From: Lachnospiraceae bacterium
GTDB lineage: Bacteria; Bacillota; Clostridia; Lachnospirales; Lachnospiraceae
Length of the DNA: 36,243 bases
NCBI GenBank assembly: GCA_017517305.1
Contig: JAFWZV010000018.1
Span: 1 to 36,243, forward strand
Reading direction: 5' to 3'
Every line of letters starts with the position of its first letter. The stretch's first letter is position 1. A program made the position numbers and the translations under genes. Shown piece by piece: positions 7,539 to 14,934 of this stretch. The notes under the pieces were generated by a model. That model saw only the letters and a program-made list of their open reading frames with translations. It did no database searches and was not told the DNA's origin.

Positions 7539-8096
7539 TTGGATAAAATGATTGTGGACGGATATAAATTCGCTAGTAGTAGAGATACAAAGCTAGCTAT
7601 CAAAGAGAAGAATGCTATAGGAAAGCTGCAGGAAAGTATAGATATTAATAATACAGAAAGTGTATATGAAACATACAATAAGCTTGTTTCTAAAAATTAT
7701 TTTACCACACCTGTAGGCTTGGCCTTTCTTAAAGAGATGAGAGATTATCTAAAGCAATATTATAGCGAAGATGAACTAAAACCAATTAATGTGATTGATA
7801 GAACACCGAGAAATGATAATAACGGACATATGGAACTGAATTATAGACAATTTGAGAAGCTGAAGCAGGAGAATGAAAGTCTGAATAATATTAAGCAAAA
7901 GCTTATTATAGCTATTGTTGCTATGCTTGTAGTTATTGTTGGTATGGTATTTATTGTTATAACCAATGATAATCTAGGGTATTTTAATGCTGAAGAGAAG
8001 GTGCTGAATAAGTATGCAGCGTGGGAGGAACGTCTGTCTGGTTGGGAGGATGAGCTTATTCGAAGAGAGGCAGAGCTTTCAGAACAAGGAAAATAA
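7539..8096 (+). CDS. Conserved Lachnospiraceae-type membrane protein, function unknown
   Basis: About 185 residues. The N-terminal half begins DKMIVDGYKFASSRDTKLA and has a helical pattern followed by 'FTTPVGLAFLKEMRDYL'. From memory this resembles a family of uncharacterised Lachnospiraceae proteins with the pattern 'DGY.F....dA.lA...FxTPvGw.yL..LR.yL'. One membrane helix lies near residues 122-143 (KLIIAIVAMLVVIVGMVF), and a charged amphipathic segment closes the protein (AWEERLSGWEDELIRREAEL). I chose the TTG at 7539 because AGAGAGGTG lies 6 nt before it; a GTG at 7530 would overlap that site, and an ATG at 7548 is a further alternative. No enzyme motif is visible. Confidence 0.8.
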   Translation: MDKMIVDGYKFASSRDTKLAIKEKNAIGKLQESIDINNTESVYETYNKLVSKNYFTTPVGLAFLKEMRDYLKQYYSEDELKPINVIDRTPRNDNNGHMELNYRQFEKLKQENESLNNIKQKLIIAIVAMLVVIVGMVFIVITNDNLGYFNAEEKVLNKYAAWEERLSGWEDELIRREAELSEQGK

Positions 8097-8098
8097 TT

Positions 8099-8115
8099 TG
8101 TGTAAATATTTCACA
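8099..8115. repeat. Imperfect palindrome upstream of the response regulator
   Basis: TGTGTAAATATTTCACA, a 17-bp imperfect palindrome with 6 of 8 base pairs matching. It is placed 20 nt before the -10 box at 8136, where an activator or autoregulating response regulator might bind. Confidence 0.4.
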
Positions 8116-8135
8116 GATTAAACATAAAGGTAAGG

Positions 8136-8141
8136 TATAAT
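8136..8141 (+). promoter_or_regulatory. -10 element of the two-component operon
   Basis: A perfect TATAAT stands 20 nt before the GGAGG ribosome site of the response regulator. No good -35 box is at 17 nt; TTCACA is 20 nt away. A weak -35 box is typical of promoters that need an activator. Confidence 0.5.
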
Positions 8142-8177
8142 CGTGTTTAACAATATTTATGGAGGTATGTGAACTAT

Positions 8178-8852
8178 ATGGATAGTTTAAAAATATTGGT
8201 AGTAGATGATGAAAGTAGAATGAGAAAGCTAGTTAAAGATTTTCTTGTTAAAAGTGGATATACAGTATTAGAAGCAGCGGACGGTGAAGAGGCTGTTGAT
8301 AAATTTGTTGCAGACAAGGAAATTTCTCTTATTATTATGGATGTTATGATGCCTAAGCTAGATGGATATGAGGCAGCGTCGGAAATAAGAAAGATATCTG
8401 ATATTCCTATTATCATGCTGACTGCAAAAAGTGATGAGAGAGACGAGCTTAAAGGCTTTGAGATAGGTGTGGATGAGTATATTACAAAGCCATTTAGTCC
8501 GAAAATACTTGTTGCCAGAGTTGGAGCTGTTTTGAAACGAAGCAATGTGTCTTCTGATGAGCAAAATCTATCTGTAGGTGGTATCAATATGGATATTGCG
8601 GCCCATCAGGTTTCGGTTGATGGAGAACTTATTGAGCTAAGCTATAAGGAGTTTGAGCTTCTTAATTATTTCTTGGTTAATCAGGGAGTGGCCTTATCAA
8701 GAGAAAAGATATTAAATAACGTATGGAATTACGATTATTTTGGTGATGCAAGAACTATAGACACTCATGTTAAGAAGCTAAGAAGTAAACTGGGAGCAAA
8801 AGGTGAGTATATTAAAACTATATGGGGTATGGGGTATAAGTTTGAGGTATAA
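8178..8852 (+). CDS. OmpR/PhoB-family response regulator
   Basis: The N-terminal receiver domain has the acidic pair in ILVVDDE, the phospho-accepting aspartate in IIMDVMMPKLDG, the conserved Thr in IMLTAKSDE and the Lys in YITKPFSP. The C-terminal winged-helix domain (about 130-224) has ELSYKEFELLNYFL, REKILNNVWNYDYFGDARTIDTHV and a 'GMGYKFEV' end, which is the DNA-binding module of the OmpR group. Two starts are possible: GTG at 8169 is 3 nt from GGAGG, ATG at 8178 is 12 nt away. I prefer the ATG, and the difference is three codons. The partner kinase follows after about 40 nt. The controlled genes are unknown; the lipoprotein at 10424 is a reasonable candidate. Confidence 0.93.
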   Translation: MDSLKILVVDDESRMRKLVKDFLVKSGYTVLEAADGEEAVDKFVADKEISLIIMDVMMPKLDGYEAASEIRKISDIPIIMLTAKSDERDELKGFEIGVDEYITKPFSPKILVARVGAVLKRSNVSSDEQNLSVGGINMDIAAHQVSVDGELIELSYKEFELLNYFLVNQGVALSREKILNNVWNYDYFGDARTIDTHVKKLRSKLGAKGEYIKTIWGMGYKFEV

Positions 8853-8893
8853 TGCAAGGTTATATTTTAAAAATGGTTTTTGAGGTTTAGTTA

Positions 8894-10363
8894 ATGAAGA
8901 TTTCAATAAGAATGAAAATTACATTTATGGTGGTTGCCTTCACGGCCTTTGTAGTTACAGCATCATGGTTTATCTGTAATTACCTGATTAGTGACATTTT
9001 TACAAGTAATCTTAAATCCAACTTAAAAACCACCTATGAATCATGTAATAAAATATTTAAGTCCAATGCGCCTTATGCTGATAGTGGTGATTTGTATGGT
9101 CAAATAGAAAATCCACTGGAAGCAATTGTAATTATTTACGATCCTGTCAACAAAAGGCTTTTTTCTACTATAAATGATGAAAGCCAGATGATGGACAGTA
9201 TGAGTAGAATAATTGAAACCTTGAATAAGTCTCAGGATCAATTAAAGCAAAAACCAGGGGATTATACTATTAAGAGAAATCATGATATTTTAATGAATGC
9301 AGATTATTATGATTTGACAGGAAGATTAGATAATGGATATATCGTTATTATTAGAACTCCTATAGCTCAGATAGAAAGTCTGATTGTTTTGGTTAATGAT
9401 GTGTTTAATACAGTAGCTGTTGGTCTTATTATATTTGGATCTGTGTTTATATTAATATTTAGCAATATTTTTTCCTGGCCTATTAAGGTGCTTAGTAATA
9501 GTGCAAAAAAGATGGCTAATCTGGATTTCTCCGCTAAGGTGCCAGTTGTTACAAAGGATGAGATTGGTGATTTGGCTTATTCTATGAACGCTTTGTCGGA
9601 TAGATTGGAGAGAACTATATCAGAGCTAAAAAGTGCTAATATTGAGCTTTCTAAGGATATAGAGAAGAAGACTCAGATAGATGAGATGCGTAGAGAATTT
9701 TTGTCACATGTATCTCATGAGCTTAAGACACCTATAGCCCTTATTCAAGGATATGCGGAAGGGTTAAAGGACAATCTGTGTGATGACGAGGAAAGTAGAG
9801 AGTTTTACACAGAGGTTATTATTGATGAGTCTATGAAGATGAATACAATGGTTAAGAGACTGCTTACTCTTAATGAGATTGAATTTGGTGGTGTAAAGCT
9901 TAATATAGAGCGTTTTGAGTTAGTTGAATTTCTTAAGGAGATTATTTCTACTAAAAGTCTGCTCCTAGGAGATTCAGGAGCTAAGATAATATTTGAGGAG
10001 AAAGGCCCTTTATATGTATGGGCTGATGAATACATGATAGAGGAGGTATTTACTAATTACTTAGTAAATGCTATTCACTATGTAAAGCCTGATGGTGAGA
10101 TAAGAATATATTTTGAAAAGTATCAAAATTTGGTTAGAATTAATGTGTTTAATGAGGGGGAAAATATTGCCCAAGAGGATATTGACAAGATATTCGACAA
10201 ATTTTATAAAGCTGATAAGGCTAGAACAAGAGAATATGGAGGCAATGGAATAGGTCTATCAATTGTAGCGGCAACTATGGTGGCTCATGGTAAGAACTAC
10301 GGAGTATATAATATTCCTGATGGAGTTGTATTTTATTTTGATTTAGACGCTAATTTGCCTTGA
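8894..10363 (+). CDS. Membrane sensor histidine kinase
   Basis: A 489-residue kinase. Membrane helices lie at about 10-32 and 172-195, enclosing an extracytoplasmic sensor of about 140 residues with no recognised fold. A HAMP linker follows (about 195-250). The dimerisation/phosphotransfer domain has FLSHVSHELKTP with the phospho-accepting H275. The ATPase domain has the N box (NYLVNAIHYV), a 'FDKFYKAD' F box and GGNGIGLSIV. One deviation is visible: the G1 box normally reading D-x-G-x-G appears as NEGENI. TGAGGT lies 7 nt before the ATG. It is paired with the regulator immediately upstream. Confidence 0.93.
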   Translation: MKISIRMKITFMVVAFTAFVVTASWFICNYLISDIFTSNLKSNLKTTYESCNKIFKSNAPYADSGDLYGQIENPLEAIVIIYDPVNKRLFSTINDESQMMDSMSRIIETLNKSQDQLKQKPGDYTIKRNHDILMNADYYDLTGRLDNGYIVIIRTPIAQIESLIVLVNDVFNTVAVGLIIFGSVFILIFSNIFSWPIKVLSNSAKKMANLDFSAKVPVVTKDEIGDLAYSMNALSDRLERTISELKSANIELSKDIEKKTQIDEMRREFLSHVSHELKTPIALIQGYAEGLKDNLCDDEESREFYTEVIIDESMKMNTMVKRLLTLNEIEFGGVKLNIERFELVEFLKEIISTKSLLLGDSGAKIIFEEKGPLYVWADEYMIEEVFTNYLVNAIHYVKPDGEIRIYFEKYQNLVRINVFNEGENIAQEDIDKIFDKFYKADKARTREYGGNGIGLSIVAATMVAHGKNYGVYNIPDGVVFYFDLDANLP

Positions 10364-10388
10364 TGGAAACTTAATTTAGTGGTAAAAT
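10360..10388 (+). promoter_or_regulatory. Promoter for the lipoprotein-cheV unit
   Basis: TTGATG (10360-10365) overlaps the stop codon of the kinase gene. A 17-nt spacer leads to TAAAAT (10383-10388), which is preceded by TGG (extended -10). Confidence 0.65.
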
Positions 10389-10423
10389 TACTATATGACT
10401 ATGTCAAGAGATGGAGGATATCC

Positions 10424-11260
10424 ATGAGAAGGATAAAGCTTTTATGCAGTATAGTGATTTTATCACTTTTTGCTGTTGGATGTACCAAAACAATTGAATT
10501 AACAGATGAGGAAAGTAAGCTTGTGGCTGAGTATGCTGCAGAGCTGTTACTAAAGTATGATAGGAACAACGATTCAAAATATTACAATGATGAGTATTCT
10601 GATAGGGATCCATATGCTACAACTGAATTTCTGACTACAGAGACACCAGTTACAGAGGAACCGACTACAGAGGCTCCAGTGGTAGAAGAACCTACCACAG
10701 AAGCATCAACTCAGACTGCTGTTGATGGTGAAGGTACAGAGTCTTCTGGTGGTGATTTGGAACAGGAGGGAGTTGTAAACTCTAATGTTAATTCTACTGA
10801 GGATGTATCAGGAATAGTAGCAGACGCAGATAAAAACTATGATTTGGCTACATTTTTAGAAGAGAATAACGTATCTATTAAGTATGATTATTATATGGTG
10901 TTGGATGAGTATCCATCTTATGATAGGGATGGCGTGTTTATAACTATAGAAGCGCCACAGGGGTATAAGCTACTTGTTCTAAAGTTTAAGATTGAGAATA
11001 AAACCAACGAGGACCAGTACATAGACTTGTATAGTAAAGATATCGAATACAAAATAATAGTAGATGATAGCAAGAGCGCGAAATCCATGCTGACCATACT
11101 TATGGATGATCTCTATACTTATGAGGGAACAATTGCGGGAAGTATGTATAATGAAGCGGTGTTACTGTTTCAGATATCAGATGACATTGCACTTAATATA
11201 AAAGATTTAAAGCTAAAGACTATATATAATGGCAATGATGTCATTATTTCATTACAATAG
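10424..11260 (+). CDS. Lipoprotein with Thr/Glu-rich linker and DUF4352-like domain
   Basis: The signal peptide ends in a lipobox AVGC with cysteine 20. A helical stretch is followed by a Thr/Glu/Pro-rich linker (about residues 58-110, with repeated TTE/EEPTTEA units). A C-terminal beta-rich domain (about 150-278) has the look of the DUF4352/DUF5067 immunoglobulin-like group found in Firmicute lipoproteins (YKLLVLKFKIENKT). I chose the ATG at 10424: GGAGG lies 6 nt before it, and it gives a proper signal peptide. It is followed after 17 nt by cheV, so both are probably co-transcribed. It could be the target or an accessory sensor of the two-component system upstream. Function unknown. Confidence 0.85.
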   Translation: MRRIKLLCSIVILSLFAVGCTKTIELTDEESKLVAEYAAELLLKYDRNNDSKYYNDEYSDRDPYATTEFLTTETPVTEEPTTEAPVVEEPTTEASTQTAVDGEGTESSGGDLEQEGVVNSNVNSTEDVSGIVADADKNYDLATFLEENNVSIKYDYYMVLDEYPSYDRDGVFITIEAPQGYKLLVLKFKIENKTNEDQYIDLYSKDIEYKIIVDDSKSAKSMLTILMDDLYTYEGTIAGSMYNEAVLLFQISDDIALNIKDLKLKTIYNGNDVIISLQ

Positions 11261-11277
11261 ATGAGGAGGTAGAATAT

Positions 11278-12189
11278 ATGGATAACAACATTTTATTGGA
11301 AAGTGGTAGTAACGAGCTTGAGGTGCTTGAATTTGTGATTAATGGTAATCACTATGGTATTAATGTAGAGAAGGTAAGGGAAATTCTTACTTATCAGGAG
11401 ATTACACCGGTACCAAATTCTCATCCATGTATTGAGGGTATATTTATGCCTAGAGGTGAGATTATTACAGTTATCGATTTGTTCATGGCCTTAGGGTTTA
11501 CTAATGATAACAAGAAGAATAATTTCCTCATCGTTACAAATTTTAATAATTTGAATATTGCCTTTGATGTTCAGACTGTGCTTGGTATTCACAGAGTATC
11601 TTGGTCAGAGGTTGTTAAGCCAGACGCTACAGTAAGTGGCCCTGGTGTTGGTATTGCTACAGGTATAATTAAGAATAGAGATAACCTATTAATAATTCTT
11701 GATTTTGAGAGAATTGTAGAGGGTATTTGTCCAGAGACAAGTCTTAAGGTATCTCAGATTGAAGGCCTTGAGTCTAGAGAGAGGAATGAGATTCCTATAC
11801 TTATAGCTGAGGATTCCATGATGCTTTGCCAGCTTATTAAGGATTCTCTTAATAGAGCAGGCTATACTAAGCTGACTATCAAGAATAATGGTCAGGAGGC
11901 TTGGGATTACCTCTGCGAGCTTAAGAGAAAAAATGGTGTTGAATATGGTGCTAAGTGTGTTATCACTGATATTGAGATGCCACAGATGGATGGACACAGG
12001 TTGCTTAAGCTTATTAGAGATACAGAGGGCTTAAAGCAAATACCGGTAGTTATTTTCTCATCACTTATTAATGAGGATATGAAGCGTAAGGGAGAGCTTT
12101 TGGGAGCTAACGCCCAGATGACTAAGCCGGAGATTGGAAAGCTCGTTAAGATTCTTGACGAACTTATTGCAAGTCAGATTTACGGATAA
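11278..12189 (+). CDS. cheV: Chemotaxis protein CheV (CheW-receiver fusion)
   Basis: CheV couples chemoreceptors to the CheA kinase through a CheW-like domain and adapts through a receiver domain. Residues ~12-155 are CheW-like (EVLEFVINGNHYGINVEKVRE, then PCIEGIFMPRGEIITVIDL). Residues ~172-300 form a receiver with ED in ILIAEDSMM, phospho-accepting Asp in VITDIEMPQMDG, Ser in VIFSSL and Lys in MTKPE. All key residues are present. GAGGAGGT precedes the ATG. No other chemotaxis genes are in the window, so it is an orphan locus; its presence suggests a motile cell. Confidence 0.95.
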   Translation: MDNNILLESGSNELEVLEFVINGNHYGINVEKVREILTYQEITPVPNSHPCIEGIFMPRGEIITVIDLFMALGFTNDNKKNNFLIVTNFNNLNIAFDVQTVLGIHRVSWSEVVKPDATVSGPGVGIATGIIKNRDNLLIILDFERIVEGICPETSLKVSQIEGLESRERNEIPILIAEDSMMLCQLIKDSLNRAGYTKLTIKNNGQEAWDYLCELKRKNGVEYGAKCVITDIEMPQMDGHRLLKLIRDTEGLKQIPVVIFSSLINEDMKRKGELLGANAQMTKPEIGKLVKILDELIASQIYG

Positions 12190-12202
12190 GATTAGACAAT
12201 AT

Positions 12203-12235
12203 ATGCCGGTGGATTATCTGCCGGCATTCATTAAT
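12203..12235 (+). terminator. Probable terminator after cheV
   Basis: ATGCCGG (12203-12209) pairs with CCGGCAT (12221-12227), and the stem extends inward through two G-U pairs to a 3-nt loop (12214-12216). The following tail (TCATTAATTATATT) is only moderately T-rich. Confidence 0.6.
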
Positions 12236-12258
12236 TATATTACAAGGGGAATTAAATT

Positions 12259-13473
12259 ATGAAACTGCAGGATGTAAATAAGACAAAAGATGATATTAAG
12301 GATATGTATAATACATATTTTTATGAGACCTTTAAAAGGCTTGATTTTATAGCTGAGACAGGCGAAGGCTCATATATTATAGCTGAGGATGGCAAAAAGT
12401 ATTTGGACTTTATGGCAGGTATTGCTGTTAATAGTACAGGACACTGTAATAAGAGAGTTGTAGAGGCTATTAAGGCTCAGTGCGAGACTATGATTCATGC
12501 TTCTAATTACTGCTATACAGTGCCACAGGTTATGCTTGCTGAGCTTATATGTAAAAACATAGGAATGGAGAAGATATATTTCCAGAATTCCGGTGCTGAG
12601 GCCAATGAGGCTATGATTAAATTGGCAAGAAAGTATGGAAAGGATAATTTTGGACCTAATCGCTATAAGATAGTTACAGCATCAAATAGCTTCCATGGAA
12701 GAACATTGGCTACTCTTGCTGCAACAGGACAGCCAGGAACTCCTATTCAGAATAATTATGATCCATTTATACCAGGATTTACATATGCTGAATATAATAA
12801 TCTTCAGTCCTTTATTGATGCCTGTGACGAAGATACTATAGCTGTTATGGTTGAACCTGTACAGGGTGAAGGTGGAGTAATTCCTGCTACTAAGGAGTTT
12901 TTACAGGGACTTAGAAAGCTTTGTGACGAGAAGAATATGCTTCTACTTTTTGACGAGGTACAGACTGGCTGGGGAAGAACAGGAGAGCTTATGGGCTTTA
13001 TGACCTATGATGTAAAGCCGGACTGTGTAAGTATGGCTAAAGCTATGGGTGGTGGAATGCCTATAGGTGCTATGTGTACAAGTGCTAAGCTTGCCTTAAC
13101 CTTTGGGCCAGGGGCTCATGGAAGTACATATGCAGGAAATCCTGTGTGCTGTGCTGCTTCATACGCGCAGATTAGTGAGATTATAGAGGAAAAGCTAGCT
13201 GACAATGCCAAGGAGGTAGGTGCTTACTTTATGGAGAAGCTTAAATCCATACCTGATGTAAAAGAGGTTCGTGGTAAGGGACTTATGATTGGTGTGGAGT
13301 TTAATTCGAATATAGCTAATGATGTAAAATATAATTCAGCTGATGAAGGACTTCTTATGACAGCAGTTCGACCTGCAGTAATTAGATTTGTTCCACCCCT
13401 TAACGTTACAAGAGATGATTGCGATAAGGCATGGGAGATTCTTAATAAGGTTGTTAGTGAGCTTGTGAAATAA
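12259..13473 (+). CDS. argD: Acetylornithine aminotransferase (class III, PLP)
   Basis: ArgD converts N-acetylglutamate semialdehyde and glutamate to N-acetylornithine and 2-oxoglutarate in arginine synthesis. At 404 residues it has the usual length. Motifs include QNSGAEANEAMIKLARKY, NSFHGRTLATLAATGQ, VMVEPVQGEGGV, LLLFDEVQTGWGRTG and the PLP-lysine region SMAKAMGGGMPIGA. The substrate and cofactor pattern (short loops, GSTYAGNP) matches ArgD rather than GabT, but related omega-aminotransferases cannot be fully excluded. AGGGGAA precedes the ATG. No other arginine genes are nearby. Confidence 0.9.
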   Translation: MKLQDVNKTKDDIKDMYNTYFYETFKRLDFIAETGEGSYIIAEDGKKYLDFMAGIAVNSTGHCNKRVVEAIKAQCETMIHASNYCYTVPQVMLAELICKNIGMEKIYFQNSGAEANEAMIKLARKYGKDNFGPNRYKIVTASNSFHGRTLATLAATGQPGTPIQNNYDPFIPGFTYAEYNNLQSFIDACDEDTIAVMVEPVQGEGGVIPATKEFLQGLRKLCDEKNMLLLFDEVQTGWGRTGELMGFMTYDVKPDCVSMAKAMGGGMPIGAMCTSAKLALTFGPGAHGSTYAGNPVCCAASYAQISEIIEEKLADNAKEVGAYFMEKLKSIPDVKEVRGKGLMIGVEFNSNIANDVKYNSADEGLLMTAVRPAVIRFVPPLNVTRDDCDKAWEILNKVVSELVK

Positions 13474-13479
13474 CTGTAT

Positions 13480-13505
13480 TATTATTTCATAGAATGGAAA
13501 TAATA
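13480..13505. repeat. AT-rich inverted repeat between argD and the aminopeptidase gene
   Basis: TATTATTTC (13480-13488) and GAAATAATA (13497-13505) form a perfect 9-bp inverted repeat with an 8-nt spacer. No T-tract follows, so it is not a standard terminator. An operator or a weak mRNA hairpin is possible. Confidence 0.45.
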
Positions 13506-13534
13506 GTAAAAACGTTAATTTGAGGAGATATAAA

Positions 13535-14914
13535 ATGACTAGGAAAAATGCATGGAAGACCTATAACAAGAAGCAACTTGGCGAATTAGATAAGTTTTCT
13601 AAGGGATATCTTGAGTTTCTTGATAAGGGTAAGACTGAGCGTGAGTGCGCAAAGGTTATAGTTGATATGGTTAAGGAAGCAGGATATATAGAGCTTGCTG
13701 ACGTAATTAAGAATAAGAAGAAGCTTAAGAGTGGAGATAAGGTTTATTCGGTTTGTATGGGTAAGACAGTTGCCTTATTTAATATAGGTACTAAGAAGCT
13801 GGAAAAGGGTATGAATATTTTAGGCGCCCATATTGATTCACCTAGAATGGATGTTAAGCAGAATCCTTTATATGAGAATGGTGACTTTGCATATCTTGAT
13901 ACTCATTATTATGGAGGAATCAAGAAGTATCAGTGGGTAACTCTTCCATTAGCACTACATGGAGTTGTTGTTAAGAAGGATGGAACAGTTATTGATATTA
14001 ATATTGGTGAGGATGAGAAGGACCCTGTTTTCTGTGTGACAGATCTTCTTATTCATCTTGCTGGAGAGCAGATGGAGAAGAAGGCAGCTAAGGTTATTGA
14101 GGGCGAGAATTTAGATGTTCTCTTCGGTAGCCAACCTGTTAAGGATAAGGACAAGGATGCGGTTAAGGAGAATGTACTTGCTCTCCTTAAGGAAAAGTAT
14201 GACATAGAGGAAGAAGATTTTATATCAGCAGAGATAGAGGTTGTGCCTGCAGGAAAGGCTAGATATGCTGGTATTGATAAGAGTATGATTATGGCATATG
14301 GCCAGGATGATAGAGTGTGTGCTTATACTTCACTTATGGCTATGCTTGAGGTTAATGAGCCAACCAAAACCACTTGCTGCCTTCTCACTGATAAGGAAGA
14401 GATAGGTTCAGTTGGCGCTACTGGTATGCAGTCTAAGTTCTTTGAGAACTGTGTGGCAGAGGTAATGAATGCTATGGGAGAATTTAGTGAAATTTCTCTT
14501 AGAAGATGCTTGGCTGCATCAAGTATGCTTTCATCTGATGTAAATGCTGCATATGATCCGCTTTTTGCCAGTGCATTTGAGAAGAATAACGCATCATACT
14601 TTGGAAGAGGTATGGTATTTAGCAAGTTTACTGGATCAAGAGGTAAATCAGGCTCTAATGATGCCAATGCAGAATATATTGCAAGAATTAGAAAAATGAT
14701 GGATGATGCAAAGATATGCTACCAGACTGCAGAGTTGGGTAAGGTTGACGTAGGTGGTGGTGGAACCATTGCATATATTTTATCCCTCTATGGTATGGAG
14801 GTTATAGATTGTGGAGTTGCAGTGTTAAATATGCATGCTCCATGGGAGATTACATCAAAGGCTGATGTATATGAAACATTTAAGGGATATAAGGTATTTC
14901 TTAAAGAAGCATAA
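13535..14914 (+). CDS. M18-family metalloaminopeptidase
   Basis: A 459-residue cytoplasmic peptidase of the M18 (aminopeptidase I / aspartyl aminopeptidase) family. It removes N-terminal residues from peptides using two zinc ions in a tetrahedral particle. Metal- and active-site regions are visible: ILGAHIDSPRMD (H99 and following Asp), GQDDRVCAY, LLTDKEEIGSVGATG, DVNAAYDP and the C-terminal MHAPWEITSKADVYE. The ATG at 13535 follows GAGGAGA by 6 nt; an in-frame TTG at 13520 lies before that site and is rejected. The hybrid sensor gene starts 20 nt after the stop. Confidence 0.95.
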   Translation: MTRKNAWKTYNKKQLGELDKFSKGYLEFLDKGKTERECAKVIVDMVKEAGYIELADVIKNKKKLKSGDKVYSVCMGKTVALFNIGTKKLEKGMNILGAHIDSPRMDVKQNPLYENGDFAYLDTHYYGGIKKYQWVTLPLALHGVVVKKDGTVIDINIGEDEKDPVFCVTDLLIHLAGEQMEKKAAKVIEGENLDVLFGSQPVKDKDKDAVKENVLALLKEKYDIEEEDFISAEIEVVPAGKARYAGIDKSMIMAYGQDDRVCAYTSLMAMLEVNEPTKTTCCLLTDKEEIGSVGATGMQSKFFENCVAEVMNAMGEFSEISLRRCLAASSMLSSDVNAAYDPLFASAFEKNNASYFGRGMVFSKFTGSRGKSGSNDANAEYIARIRKMMDDAKICYQTAELGKVDVGGGGTIAYILSLYGMEVIDCGVAVLNMHAPWEITSKADVYETFKGYKVFLKEA

Positions 14915-14934
14915 TTTGGGTGGAATATTACTAT

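Noticed and set aside
12259-13473. Beginning of an arginine biosynthesis operon at argD
   Set aside because: No other arginine genes flank it; the next genes are a peptidase and a sensor.
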